Numbered from the stretch's first letter, positions 19,593 through 29,323 are shown. The stretch: DNA of 64,000 bases from Anoxybacillus flavithermus (GCF_002742685.1 NZ_PEDM01000002.1:78031-142030); one strand, 5' to 3'. Translations and numbers: made by a program. The notes: a model not told the origin generated them from the sequence alone.

Positions 19593-21015
19593 CACCGAGC
19601 AAATGATGAGCGACATTTTGTCCGCTAATGACAACCATTGGCGATCCACCTCCCGGGTGGGTCGTCCCGCCAACAAAATATAATCCTTTCACTCGCCTAC
19701 ATGCGTTCGACGGACGTAAAAACGTATCGCGACGTCGATTGGACGCCATGCCATACAATGCCCCACGATATGCGCCAAACTGCTCCGCAATATGAAGCGG
19801 AGTAATTACTTGTTCAACATCTGGTACAATGTCCAACCCATATGCCCGAAGCCTTTCATACACGAGCTGCTTATATGCTTGTTCATCCACTTGCATACGT
19901 CCATCTTTTGTAAGAGGCGGGGCATTCACTAACACAAACAAAGACGAACCTTCTTTCGTAAACGGCGGAGCGCAAACGTATATCGTCGGACGTTCACTAT
20001 ACCGTCCGGCAAATAGATGTTCAAACTCTTGTTTATAATTGGGAGAGAAAAACACGTTGTGATGAGCTAAATGATCCCATTTTTCTTTCGTTCCAACTAA
20101 CATGACAAAGGCGGAAATGGATGGCTCGGCTCGTTCATACGAACGATCGTGAGGATCAACGAGCTCGCGATATGCCCGCAACAAATCGGCATTCATAATG
20201 ACGACATCTGCTTCCACCTTTTCCCCATCTTCAAGCTCGACTCCTTTTACCGTACCGTTTTGGACAATGACGCGCTTGACCGCCCGATTCGTATGTAACG
20301 TTGCCCCTGCTCGTTTCGCAAGCATCGCAAACGTATGAGCAATTCGGGCGTTTCCACCTTCTACGTAATATACGCCATCAACCATTTCTAAATAAGCGAT
20401 CATCGCAAACGTCGCTGGCGACATATACGGTGATGAACCAATGTACGTTGCGTAACGATCGTACGCTTGAATAACATGTTCATTTGTAAAATAACGTTGA
20501 AAAAAATGATGTAACGTTTCAAATGGTCGCGCGTTCAATAAAGCAACCGCAAGCGATGGCGACATATAATCAACAAAAGAGCGAAACATGCGCGGAAAAA
20601 AGTACGTTTTTGCGAGTTGATACATCCTCTCCACTTCGCGTAAAAAATCGTCGTATTTTAATGCCCCGATGTGATCCATTCGCTCAAGCTGCTGTTTCAT
20701 ATAGTCGCGATCGCTTGAAAGAAAAAACGTTGTGCCGTCTTCATATACGTTTTTCGTATGCACAGACAATTTTCGAAACGTAATGTAATCTTCTGTACGA
20801 GCCCCTGTTTGCTCAATGACATGCCGAAATACAAACGGCATCGTAATCGTATTCGGTCCAAAATCAAAATAATAATCGCCAAGTTGAACAGGCATTAATT
20901 TCCCGCCAAAATGACTATTTTTTTCAAACAACTGCACATCAACCCCGCGATGTGCAAGCGTCACAGCGGCAGACAATCCACCGAGCCCACCGCCGATAAT
21001 GACTACTTTTTTCAC
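19570..21015 (-). CDS. CrtN-type carotenoid desaturase/oxygenase paralogue (CrtP/CrtNb-like), last gene of the carotenoid operon
   Basis: FAD-dependent amine-oxidase-fold enzyme (481 residues) acting on C30 carotenoid chains. The N-terminal Rossmann motif is VVIIGGGLGGLSAAVTLAHRG, and the C-terminal FAD motif is VKGLYFVGGTTHPGGGSPMV. The start is GTG at 21015, overlapping the glycosyltransferase stop (GTGA) with GGGAGG upstream. It is one of three paralogues in the operon. The last position, next to sugar- and acyl-transferase genes, suggests terminal oxidation (diapolycopene/diaponeurosporene oxidase) rather than the first desaturation, but I cannot settle which reaction. Confidence 0.82.
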   Translation of the reverse strand: MKKVVIIGGGLGGLSAAVTLAHRGVDVQLFEKNSHFGGKLMPVQLGDYYFDFGPNTITMPFVFRHVIEQTGARTEDYITFRKLSVHTKNVYEDGTTFFLSSDRDYMKQQLERMDHIGALKYDDFLREVERMYQLAKTYFFPRMFRSFVDYMSPSLAVALLNARPFETLHHFFQRYFTNEHVIQAYDRYATYIGSSPYMSPATFAMIAYLEMVDGVYYVEGGNARIAHTFAMLAKRAGATLHTNRAVKRVIVQNGTVKGVELEDGEKVEADVVIMNADLLRAYRELVDPHDRSYERAEPSISAFVMLVGTKEKWDHLAHHNVFFSPNYKQEFEHLFAGRYSERPTIYVCAPPFTKEGSSLFVLVNAPPLTKDGRMQVDEQAYKQLVYERLRAYGLDIVPDVEQVITPLHIAEQFGAYRGALYGMASNRRRDTFLRPSNACRRVKGLYFVGGTTHPGGGSPMVVISGQNVAHHLLGAKLSLPF

Positions 21016-22094
21016 GTGTACGTCCTCCCTTTCCATTCATAACGTTTCGCGCGCATCGACGCATACATTAACGCGATAAACACCGCCGCGCTTATCGGCA
21101 TCCAATAACATGTCGAAATTGAACGCTCCGTCTTCCACTCGACGTACGCTTTTTGCGCAATAATGATCGCAAGCGGCACGGCGTACGCTGCCCCATACAT
21201 GAACGACAACGGCGCAAAGATAAGCGGCGCGACATAAAATATGCCGTAAAACATCGTAAGCATTACAACAAAAAACGGTGAACGATTTAGCCCGATATAT
21301 ACATTTTTCAAAAAACCTGCCCATACTTCTTTATTCGTTTCATACATATAACAAACGACATCCGTGCTTACGTTCGCAACGATAACACGATACCGATGTT
21401 CTTTCATTTTCCGCGCGATCATTACATCTTCAACAAGTTCACTTTTTACAGACGCATGGCCGCCGATTGCTTCATAAGCGGTGCGTTCAAAAAACAAACA
21501 TGCCCCATGTGCCGCTGTCGCGGAACGCATACGCGTATAATTCGCTAAATATAACGGCAAATGAAATAAAATAAAAAAATGTTGCAACGGCACGAGCCAT
21601 TTGCCGATCAGTGGGAGGGACGATGGCTGAAACGACGGAAAGCCCGTCACTAGTTTTGCATCATACGCCATTAAGACCGCCAACAATTTTTCAATAACCG
21701 CAGGCTTTAGCTCGACATCCGCATCAATAAAAAACAAATACGCCCCTTTCGCCTGTTTCGCCAGTTGATGGCACGCATGCACTTTCCCTACCCAACCATC
21801 TGCAAGAGGCTTCCCTTTCCATATTTGAAAACGATTGTCCCCTTTCGTTTCTTTCAACAATAACTCATACGTACAATCGGTCGATTGGTCATCAAGAAGC
21901 AAAAATTCGACTGACTCATACGTCAACTGTTTTAACGAGCGCACGAGACGTACGACATTTCGCTCTTCATTGCGGAGTGGAACGAGCACGCTCACAAGCG
22001 GTCGCGCAGCGATTTGCGGGCGTTTCGGAAGAGAAATAAGAAACAACGAATTAAAAACCGTCCAAATAAAAAAACTTGCCCACAAAACGATCAT
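21012..22094 (-). CDS. crtQ: Family 2 glycosyltransferase of carotenoid modification (CrtQ-like)
   Basis: The 360-residue membrane-associated GT2 enzyme has SVLVPLRNEERNVVRLVRSL, DDQSTD and the DADVEL (DxD-like) motif in its catalytic domain, an N-terminal helix and two or three C-terminal helices. Homologues glycosylate carotenoid carboxylic acids or alcohols in staphyloxanthin-type pathways. The ATG at 22094 overlaps the upstream acyltransferase stop (ATGA) and follows GGAGGG. Donor and acceptor are inferred from context only. Confidence 0.8.
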   Translation of the reverse strand: MIVLWASFFIWTVFNSLFLISLPKRPQIAARPLVSVLVPLRNEERNVVRLVRSLKQLTYESVEFLLLDDQSTDCTYELLLKETKGDNRFQIWKGKPLADGWVGKVHACHQLAKQAKGAYLFFIDADVELKPAVIEKLLAVLMAYDAKLVTGFPSFQPSSLPLIGKWLVPLQHFFILFHLPLYLANYTRMRSATAAHGACLFFERTAYEAIGGHASVKSELVEDVMIARKMKEHRYRVIVANVSTDVVCYMYETNKEVWAGFLKNVYIGLNRSPFFVVMLTMFYGIFYVAPLIFAPLSFMYGAAYAVPLAIIIAQKAYVEWKTERSISTCYWMPISAAVFIALMYASMRAKRYEWKGRTYT

Positions 22095-22756
22095 AACGTC
22101 CCTCCGTTCCAAGGCGTAAACGGCTGAAGCTGTTCGGTCATGACTAAGCGCCTTACATCATCGAGTTGTGCAGTGCAAATACGTTCGAGCTCAATCGTTT
22201 TTTCTTTTCGGTTGCTCCCTGAAAGATTACAAATATATAACGGCTCGCCAATATGAATAAACCATTCCGGCTTCCGATGATGACGAAAACTATGGTAAAA
22301 CGCAAGCGGTATGATGGGCACGTTCGCTCGTTCGGCTACATATATAGCTCCTGTAAAAAACTGAAGCGGACGTTTTTCAATATGTTGTTCTTCCCCTTGT
22401 GGAAACACCCAAACGCTTTTTCCATCGCGCAATAATGAAACAGCATAATCTAGCGACCTCATCATCCCTTTTCGTTGCGTGCGGTTGATCGAAAAACCGC
22501 CAAGCTTACGAAAAAACGGATATTGTTTTAACCCTTCTTCGCTCATCATCGCATAACTATTTTGTTGAAACACAAAACGACTCAATTGAAACGCAATGAG
22601 CCCATCCCACCATGAGCTATGATTCGCCACATATAACGCAGGCGTTCGCACGACGTGTCCGCGTACGTATAGACGATGAAACGATGTACGCAACAACCAT
22701 GTGTTGTAAAGGGAAAACATCCATTCAAACATACGACTTTTTTTCGCTTCAATCAT
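22091..22756 (-). CDS. PlsC-type acyltransferase of the carotenoid operon
   Basis: The 221-residue member of the 1-acylglycerol-3-phosphate acyltransferase superfamily has the catalytic NHSSWWDG (NHx4D) near residue 47 and FPQGEE near residue 119. In this operon it most likely esterifies a fatty acid to the glycosylated carotenoid, the role CrtO plays for staphyloxanthin, although it is a PlsC-like rather than a CrtO-like protein. The ATG at 22756 overlaps the preceding stop (ATGA) with GGAG nine bases upstream. A true phospholipid acyltransferase is the alternative. Confidence 0.75.
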   Translation of the reverse strand: MIEAKKSRMFEWMFSLYNTWLLRTSFHRLYVRGHVVRTPALYVANHSSWWDGLIAFQLSRFVFQQNSYAMMSEEGLKQYPFFRKLGGFSINRTQRKGMMRSLDYAVSLLRDGKSVWVFPQGEEQHIEKRPLQFFTGAIYVAERANVPIIPLAFYHSFRHHRKPEWFIHIGEPLYICNLSGSNRKEKTIELERICTAQLDDVRRLVMTEQLQPFTPWNGGTL

Positions 22757-23481
22757 GCCGACCGTCTCCATTTCCAAAAAATAAACGTAGTAAGCGATAA
22801 CCCAAGCAGGAAAGCACCATACAATTGTTCTAGTAAAGCAAGAAATAAAAACATGGCTTCAAGAAGGAAAAAAAGAGAAATCGCTCGTCGATCCGAACTT
22901 CCTTCACGCGCTGAAAAAATGAGCAATAACCGATGAATGACGAACGCCACGACAAACCAACCGACAAAATTTTCAAGCGGAACGTTATAATATACGCTCG
23001 TCTCTTCCCAAATCCAATATTGCTTTGCAACATAGGCAACCGGGTCAATAACTACATCTAATACAACCGCTAATGACGCACCAACAGCAGAAGTAACAAA
23101 CGGCCTTGTTGGCGATACGAAACGTAATGCGAGCGCATGCGTACAACCGATCACCGCAAGCCAAGCAAAGCCGATCGCTATCGGAACCCCAAATATGGTC
23201 ACCCCAAATTGACTCGTATAATGGTATGAACCAAAAATAACACTATACGTCGCTCCAACATACTCCACCGCCATTGTACCAATGAAGATCGCAATCGTTG
23301 CGATGATCCCCCGTTGACCGTATCTTTCGATTAAAAATAATGCGCCAATCATTCCTGCGAGCATTAAAAAGACAACATTTGCCCATTCTAACCACGGCGG
23401 CAAAAGATGAAAACCGACGAGCACAAGTCCACATCCATACCAAATGAGAAAAAGGCGGTATAAACGATCACCCCACTTCAA
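22753..23481 (-). CDS. cruF: CruF-like carotenoid hydratase (DUF422 membrane protein)
   Basis: Integral membrane protein of 242 residues with about seven helices. The conserved core WVVFH-type segments of the DUF422/CruF family appear as AVEYVGATYSVIFGSYHYTSQFG, VVLDVVIDPVAYVAKQYWIWE and PLENFVGWFVVAFV. CruF enzymes hydrate a terminal psi-end double bond of carotenoids, creating a tertiary hydroxyl for glycosylation. The start is TTG at 23481, inside the end of crtM, with GGGAGG eight bases upstream. The reaction on a C30 chain is inference. Confidence 0.78.
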   Translation of the reverse strand: MKWGDRLYRLFLIWYGCGLVLVGFHLLPPWLEWANVVFLMLAGMIGALFLIERYGQRGIIATIAIFIGTMAVEYVGATYSVIFGSYHYTSQFGVTIFGVPIAIGFAWLAVIGCTHALALRFVSPTRPFVTSAVGASLAVVLDVVIDPVAYVAKQYWIWEETSVYYNVPLENFVGWFVVAFVIHRLLLIFSAREGSSDRRAISLFFLLEAMFLFLALLEQLYGAFLLGLSLTTFIFWKWRRSA

Positions 23482-24322
23482 CGTTTTCGCCTCCCATTTG
23501 TTGCAATAACGCTTTTTTTCTTTCTTCCGACACGAACGCTCGCTTCGTAAATACGTCATATTGTTGCTCACGAACAACATGTAAAATGCTTTTATACATA
23601 AGCGCCGCTCCTTTTACAGCAAAACGGGCAGACAGTGGATAAAGAGAAAACATTTTTTCTGCCTCCGCATATCTATTTTCCGCCTCTTGTGCGATATGCT
23701 CCCATAAATCAATAAATGAGCTCGTCACTTGACCGAAAGCAATCTGTTGTTCACTCACTCCATACATGTTCATCCATTCGCGCGGCAAATACACGCGACC
23801 GCGCATCATATCTTCACCGACATCGCGCAAAATGTTCGTCAACTGCATCGCTTCTCCAAGCGCGATGGCACTTTCTTTTAACTGTTCACGGCGATGGGGC
23901 GCTAAAATCGGCAATAACATTAAGCCGACTGTACTTGCCACACAATAACAATAGCGAAGCAACTGTGAAAACGTATCATAACGATGAACGGTTAAATCCA
24001 TTTTTTGCCCTTCAATCATATGCGAAAACGGTTCAGCGTCCATATCATAGCGCGAAAAGACATCGCGAAGCGCGATCCACATAAAGTCATCATCGGTATG
24101 TCCTGCTAAAAACGATTCCCATTGTTTTTCAAACTGTTGCAGTTCTTGATGTGGCTGTTTTCCTTCATCCACAATATCATCGACGCGGCGACAAAACGCA
24201 TAAATGGCCCAAATGGCTTGACGATCATCATACGGAAGAAGGGAAAACGCACGATAAAACGTTTTTGAATGATATGCTGTTACCGCTTCACATTGCGCAT
24301 ACGCTTGCCTGATATTCATCAT
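23468..24322 (-). CDS. crtM: Dehydrosqualene (C30) / phytoene synthase CrtM
   Basis: Head-to-head prenyl synthase of 284 residues that starts carotenoid synthesis. Both aspartate-rich motifs are present: RRVDDIVDE near residue 50 and NILRDVGEDMMRGRVYLP near residue 160. The CrtN-type partners point to condensation of two farnesyl diphosphates to 4,4'-diapophytoene. The ATG at 24322 follows GGAGTGG and overlaps the stop of the previous desaturase. C40 phytoene synthesis is possible but less likely given the neighbours. Confidence 0.88.
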   Translation of the reverse strand: MMNIRQAYAQCEAVTAYHSKTFYRAFSLLPYDDRQAIWAIYAFCRRVDDIVDEGKQPHQELQQFEKQWESFLAGHTDDDFMWIALRDVFSRYDMDAEPFSHMIEGQKMDLTVHRYDTFSQLLRYCYCVASTVGLMLLPILAPHRREQLKESAIALGEAMQLTNILRDVGEDMMRGRVYLPREWMNMYGVSEQQIAFGQVTSSFIDLWEHIAQEAENRYAEAEKMFSLYPLSARFAVKGAALMYKSILHVVREQQYDVFTKRAFVSEERKKALLQQMGGENVEVG

Positions 24323-25743
24323 TATCCACTCCAATCATGCGATATTTGTTGTGCACATAACTTTGCCCCTTGCATGACAACTGGTACCCCTCCACCGGGA
24401 TGAACAGATGCTCCAACACGATACACGTTTTCATAACGTGTCGACTTCACTTGTGGGCGAAATGGACCCGATTGAAATAACGTCGGGGCGATCCCGAACA
24501 TCCCTCCATCATACAATCCTTCGTTGTGCGCATCAAGCGGCGTACGAACATGCATCCATTCCATTTCCTTCTTCAAGTTTGGAAACGCCCGTTTCTCCAC
24601 TTCATCAACGATGCGAGAAATCCAATGTTGTTGTATTGTCCAATCAATATGGCGCCCACTCGGCACAGGAATCAATACATATAACACGCTTTTCCCTTCA
24701 GGTGCTAACGAACGATCGACCGCTGACGGATAAAACGTATAAAATGACGGGTCTTTCGGGACAACTTTTCGAACAAAGACGTCGTCCATATGTTGTTTAA
24801 AATTAGGCGGTAAAAAAAATTGATGAATCGGTGCATCGTATGTGCGGCTAAGTCCGATATAAAGCAACACGCAGCTCGATGAAGGAGTCCACGTTCGTTT
24901 GTTCGTCATCATCGTCGGTTCATCTGTATTCATAACAACTGCATCGAAACAGTGCATTTCCCCTTGGGCATAAAGCGCTTCTATTTTTGAACCGTTCACT
25001 TCGTACCGTTCCACTTCCGTTTGCAATCGAACGTTAACTCCTGCTTCTTCTAGCTTTCTTGTAAGTAAAGAAACGAGACTTGCATACCCTCCTTTTACGT
25101 AATACACGCCGTGCGCATGCTCGCTAAACGAAACGAGCGAATAAAGCGATGGCGTTGTGTACGGATTTCCACCAATATATAACGTTTGTAACGAGTAAGC
25201 AAGCTGCAACCGTTCGTCGTGAAAATAACGACTCATGCTCGTTTTCACAGATTGATAGGCGCGCATGCGTGAAAAAAGCGATATCGTCTCTTTCGTAAAA
25301 AACGTTTGTTTCTTTATAAATGACTTCGTTAAAATGAGCTCATCACCTTTAGTAAAATATTCCCTCATCTCATTCATAAAACGTTGAAATCCTTTTTCTT
25401 CCCCAGGAAACAGACGAGCAATTTCTTCTACTTGTCTTTCTTCTTCCGCATATTTTGTATACGATATGCCGTCCGCAAAATGAATCGTATACATCGGATC
25501 ACAGCGAACAAGCTCGTATTCATCTTCCGTTACGCCAACGTCGGCAAGAAAGTCACGCAATTTTTCTGGCAACAATACGATCGTTGGACCGGCGTCAATG
25601 CGAAACCCTTCTCGCTCAATAAACGAAAGACGCCCACCAAGTCGGTCGTTTTTCTCAAAAATAGTCACATGCGCGCCGCTCTTTGCCAGCAATAGCGCCG
25701 TCATTATGCCGCCAATTCCGCCACCGACAATGGCAATGTTCAT
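24322..25743 (-). CDS. CrtN-type carotenoid desaturase paralogue, second gene of the operon
   Basis: FAD-dependent desaturase family protein of 473 residues: Rossmann motif IAIVGGGIGGIMTALLLAKSG at the N-terminus, GRLSFIEREGFRIDAGPTIVL following, and C-terminal VYRVGASVHPGGGVPVVM. The ATG at 25743 overlaps the stop of the upstream paralogue (TAATG) and has GGAGGG before it. Which of the three paralogues performs diapophytoene desaturation and which introduce aldehyde or carboxyl groups cannot be decided from motifs. Confidence 0.83.
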   Translation of the reverse strand: MNIAIVGGGIGGIMTALLLAKSGAHVTIFEKNDRLGGRLSFIEREGFRIDAGPTIVLLPEKLRDFLADVGVTEDEYELVRCDPMYTIHFADGISYTKYAEEERQVEEIARLFPGEEKGFQRFMNEMREYFTKGDELILTKSFIKKQTFFTKETISLFSRMRAYQSVKTSMSRYFHDERLQLAYSLQTLYIGGNPYTTPSLYSLVSFSEHAHGVYYVKGGYASLVSLLTRKLEEAGVNVRLQTEVERYEVNGSKIEALYAQGEMHCFDAVVMNTDEPTMMTNKRTWTPSSSCVLLYIGLSRTYDAPIHQFFLPPNFKQHMDDVFVRKVVPKDPSFYTFYPSAVDRSLAPEGKSVLYVLIPVPSGRHIDWTIQQHWISRIVDEVEKRAFPNLKKEMEWMHVRTPLDAHNEGLYDGGMFGIAPTLFQSGPFRPQVKSTRYENVYRVGASVHPGGGVPVVMQGAKLCAQQISHDWSG

Positions 25744-27263
25744 TACGCTTCCCTCCGCTTTGGCAAATCACCAACAGGAATGAGCGGCTGACGATGAGCT
25801 TGTAATATACCGTTTGCGGTAATGCGAGCCGATTCAAAAATCGTCGGCAATCCGCTTCCCGGATGCGTCCCGCCACCGACAAGCCAACAATGTTGCAACT
25901 CTTCAAATTCGTTATGTGGACGAAACACCATCATTTGTGATAACTGATGCCCTAAGTTAAACGTCGCCCCTTCGTAAACGAATATGTCATGCTCCCAATC
26001 GTGCGGGGTAATGATTTTTTCATATTCAATATGTTGTTCCATACGTCCCCATCCTAACTTTTTCGCGAGCGTATCCCATAGTTTTTGGCGAAACGGTCCT
26101 TTCTCTTTTTCCCAATCAATTCCGCTCGTATTGTTCGGCACAGGTGCTAAAATGTAAAGGGCACTTTTTCCTTTCGGTGCAACCGTCGCATCAGTTATAG
26201 CAGCATGTTGCACGTAAATGGACGGATCGTGTGGAATCGTTTTTTCTTTCGTAATTTCATCGACGTTTCGCTTATAATCGTCCGCAAATATAATTGTATG
26301 ATGAGCAAGATCAACCGGCTTGTTTATCCCGACGTACATCATAAACGTCGAACATGAATATTTCTTTTTTTGCAATTTTTCTTTGCGATATTTTTTTAAT
26401 ACACCGTCATCGACGAGATTCGTCATCGCATGGGCAAAATCGGCATTAATAATCACTTCATCAGCCGACACTTTTTCACCATTTTCTAATATGACCCCTT
26501 TCACAGTCGTGCCATCAAGCCAAAGCTTTCGCACTCCTGTATTCACATGCACGCTTCCTCCATATTCTTCAACGATGCGCGCCATCGCTTTTGGAATTTC
26601 ATTTAACCCGCCGATGACGTGATAAATGCCGTATGCATGTTCCATGTAAGATAAAATGGAAAACGCACCTGGACATTCCCACGGGGACATGCCTAAATAT
26701 TTCGCTTGAAACGTAAATGCTAACCGAAGACGCTCATCATTAAAATATCGGCTTAATATGTCGTATAGCGATTGTGACAACGTCAGCTGCGGCAATGCTT
26801 TCAACACGGTCGGACGCAAATAGTGGTACAGTCGGTCCATTTTACTTTGTAAAATCGGTGCGAGCGCCTGCAACTTCCGTTCGTTTTCATTCATAAACCG
26901 GTCATAACCGTCTTCGTTCCCAGGAAATTGTGCCGCAATTTGTTCTTTCATTTTTTTCCGATTCATCGTCATCGCTAACTTTACATCATTGAAAACGAGT
27001 TCGTACATCGGATCTAATTCGACAAGTTGGACATAGTCATGTATGTTTCTTCCTGCTGCTGCAAATAACTCTTCAATAATATGAGGCATGCTTAAAAATG
27101 TCGGACCGATATCAAAGCGGTATTCACCGAGCTCGAATCGTCCATTTCGTCCTCCTACGTACGGTTGTTTTTCAAATACAGTGACATCATATCCTTTCGC
27201 CGCCAGCAACATCGCGGCAGCAAGCCCGCCAGGTCCCGCTCCGACGACAACGATTTTTTTCAC
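25743..27263 (-). CDS. crtN: CrtN-type carotenoid desaturase (probable 4,4'-diapophytoene desaturase), first gene of the operon
   Basis: A 506-residue FAD enzyme with IVVVGAGPGGLAAAMLLAAKG, FDIGPTFLSMP and C-terminal LVGGGTHPGSGLPTIFESA. It is the first of three paralogues in the carotenoid operon. The start is GTG at 27263, eight bases after AGGAG and matching the N-terminal spacing of its paralogue at 19570-21015. An in-frame GTG at 27272 overlaps the binding site. As the first gene before crtM it is the best candidate for the main desaturase (inference). Confidence 0.83.
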   Translation of the reverse strand: MKKIVVVGAGPGGLAAAMLLAAKGYDVTVFEKQPYVGGRNGRFELGEYRFDIGPTFLSMPHIIEELFAAAGRNIHDYVQLVELDPMYELVFNDVKLAMTMNRKKMKEQIAAQFPGNEDGYDRFMNENERKLQALAPILQSKMDRLYHYLRPTVLKALPQLTLSQSLYDILSRYFNDERLRLAFTFQAKYLGMSPWECPGAFSILSYMEHAYGIYHVIGGLNEIPKAMARIVEEYGGSVHVNTGVRKLWLDGTTVKGVILENGEKVSADEVIINADFAHAMTNLVDDGVLKKYRKEKLQKKKYSCSTFMMYVGINKPVDLAHHTIIFADDYKRNVDEITKEKTIPHDPSIYVQHAAITDATVAPKGKSALYILAPVPNNTSGIDWEKEKGPFRQKLWDTLAKKLGWGRMEQHIEYEKIITPHDWEHDIFVYEGATFNLGHQLSQMMVFRPHNEFEELQHCWLVGGGTHPGSGLPTIFESARITANGILQAHRQPLIPVGDLPKRREA

Positions 27264-27299
27264 ACTATCCACTCCTAATTAAACAAAAGTTATACAAAT

Positions 27300-27305
27300 A
27301 TTATA
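27300..27305 (-). promoter_or_regulatory. Probable -10 element of the carotenoid operon
   Basis: TATAAT on the minus strand 37 bases before the GTG start, in an A/T-rich gap after the asnO terminator. No convincing -35 lies 16-18 bases upstream (TTTCCT/TTCCTG), so the promoter may be weak, activator-dependent or read by another sigma factor. Confidence 0.35.
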
Positions 27306-27329
27306 CAAGATAAATGAAAAACAGGAAAG

Positions 27330-27358
27330 AAAAAAGACAGCCGTTTTTTTAGCTGTCT
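27330..27358 (-). terminator. Intrinsic terminator of asnO
   Basis: On the minus strand AGACAGC, a ten-base loop, GCTGTCT (27335-27358) followed by TTTTTTC. It overlaps the end of asnO and separates it from the carotenoid operon. Confidence 0.8.
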
Positions 27359-29199
27359 GTTAACCGAATGTTATAATGCTCAAACCATTCGTGAAATTGA
27401 ATGAAATACGCTAACAGCTGCGGGCCAGACATAAGCTGACCAAACCATGGAATGCGAAACGATTGCCCTTTCGTTTCCACTAATTCCTTTAACTTCTTTC
27501 GATCAAACAATTCATATAAAACGGACGAGCGATTCGTTAAAATCGTCTCTAGCCGTTCAGCCACGATGTCCGTATAACGTGGATGATGTGTTTTCGGATA
27601 CGGACTTTTTTTCCGATACAATACGTCATTTGGTAAAATACCTTCAAACGCTTTGCGTAAAATTCCTTTTTCACGATTGTTGTGCATTTTCATCTCCCAC
27701 GGAATGTTCCATACATACTCAACGAGGCGATGATCCGCAAACGGTACGCGTACTTCTAAGCTGGCAGCCATGCTCATGCGGTCTTTCCGATCTAACAACG
27801 TCGTCATAAACCAAATCATATTTAAATAAAACAATTCACGGCGGCGCGCTTCTTCGGCGCTTTCTCCGTCTGCGTGAGGAACTTCACGAAGCGTTTCTTT
27901 ATAACGCATATCGGCATACTCATGAAGCGGAAGTTTTTCACGCCACGTTTCACTTAAAAGATCGAACCGTTCATCTAACGACCGCATCCACGGAAATCCG
28001 TCTCGCTCAAAATCTTCTTTTCTATGGAACCATGGATAACCTCCAAAAATTTCGTCGGCACATTCACCTGACAAACTAACAACAAACTGTTGCTTAATTT
28101 GACGGCAAAACCAAAGGAGCGATGAATCAATATCCGCCATCCCCGGCAAATCACGGGCAACGACTGCCGCTTTTAAATCATCGGCTAATTGTTGTTGAGA
28201 AATGACGCACGTATGATGAACGGTTTGGAATGCATCTGACATTTGTTTAATCCACGGTCCGTCGCTGTTCGGTTGAAAGGCGTTCGCTGTAAAATATTGT
28301 TCATTTTCTTCGTAATCAATGGAATACGTATGAAGAGGAGCTTTCCCTTCACGTTCAAACGCCTTCGCTGCAATCGCCGTAATCGCGCTCGAATCCACCC
28401 CACCTGATAAAAACGTACACACCGGAACGTCTGAAACGAGTTGGCGTGTAATCGCATCGATCAGCAACGTTCGAATATGCTCTACCGTTTCATCAAACGA
28501 ATGAACGTGTGGGGCACTTTTGACGTTCCAATAACGCCATTGACGGACGCCACGCTCGGCAACGATCATCGCATGCGCTGGTCGCAGTTCATGAATCGTT
28601 CGAAATACGCCATGTCCAGGCGTACGTGAAGGGCCGAGCGCTAAAATTTCGCATAAACTTTCGCGATCAATTTCGGCACGAACGTTTGGATGAGCCAAAA
28701 TCGCTTTAATTTCTGAAGCGAATAAAAACTCCCTTTGTTCATATCGATAAAAGAGCGGTTTGACTCCTAAACGATCGCGTGCTAAAAACAACTGTTTTCG
28801 TTCACCATCCCACACCGCAAACGCGAAAATACCATTTAAATAGTCGACACATTGTTCACGCCATTCCATATATGCCGTAAGCAACACTTCTGTATCGGAA
28901 TGCCCTTGGAACGTATACCCTTTTTTCAATAACTGCTTACGAATATCTTCCGTATTATACAGCTCACCATTATAACAAATCGTATAAACATAGCCGTTTT
29001 TCGTTCGCGTCATCGGCTGTACACCACCTGCCGGATCGACAACGACAAGACGCTTATGTCCAAAGGCAACATGGTCATCAAGCCATACATTCGTATCATC
29101 GGGCCCTCGGTAAGAGAGCGTATTAGCCATCATGAGCACTGTTTCTTTCTCTTGACGTAAATGACGCCCAAAATGAACCCATCCGGTAATTCCGCACAC
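27349..29199 (-). CDS. asnO: Glutamine-hydrolysing asparagine synthetase AsnO (YisO)
   Basis: Makes asparagine from aspartate, ATP and glutamine. The 616-residue protein has an N-terminal Ntn glutaminase domain (CGITGW, then SYRGPDD and CYNGELYN) and a C-terminal synthetase domain with the PP-loop FLSGGVDSSAI and LSGECADEIFGGYPW. The catalytic cysteine must be the first residue after Met. That fixes the start at GTG 29199, nine bases after AAGGGA; upstream ATG or TTG codons would bury it. AsnO of B. subtilis is 614 residues and sits in the same yis neighbourhood, where it affects sporulation. Confidence 0.92.
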   Translation of the reverse strand: MCGITGWVHFGRHLRQEKETVLMMANTLSYRGPDDTNVWLDDHVAFGHKRLVVVDPAGGVQPMTRTKNGYVYTICYNGELYNTEDIRKQLLKKGYTFQGHSDTEVLLTAYMEWREQCVDYLNGIFAFAVWDGERKQLFLARDRLGVKPLFYRYEQREFLFASEIKAILAHPNVRAEIDRESLCEILALGPSRTPGHGVFRTIHELRPAHAMIVAERGVRQWRYWNVKSAPHVHSFDETVEHIRTLLIDAITRQLVSDVPVCTFLSGGVDSSAITAIAAKAFEREGKAPLHTYSIDYEENEQYFTANAFQPNSDGPWIKQMSDAFQTVHHTCVISQQQLADDLKAAVVARDLPGMADIDSSLLWFCRQIKQQFVVSLSGECADEIFGGYPWFHRKEDFERDGFPWMRSLDERFDLLSETWREKLPLHEYADMRYKETLREVPHADGESAEEARRRELFYLNMIWFMTTLLDRKDRMSMAASLEVRVPFADHRLVEYVWNIPWEMKMHNNREKGILRKAFEGILPNDVLYRKKSPYPKTHHPRYTDIVAERLETILTNRSSVLYELFDRKKLKELVETKGQSFRIPWFGQLMSGPQLLAYFIQFHEWFEHYNIRLTDS

Positions 29200-29323
29200 G
29201 TCAATCATTCCCTTCTGTTGTGAACAAGTATGAAGCATGCTTTTATTTTATGCATCGTTTATATAAATGATGAGTTGTCTATAATGGCGTACGAAGGGAA
29301 TTGATTCGAAAGGAGTGGAGCAA

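Noticed and set aside
27349..29238. Longer asnO start upstream of GTG 29199
   Set aside because: Longer starts would place residues before the catalytic N-terminal cysteine, which must be exposed by Met removal.
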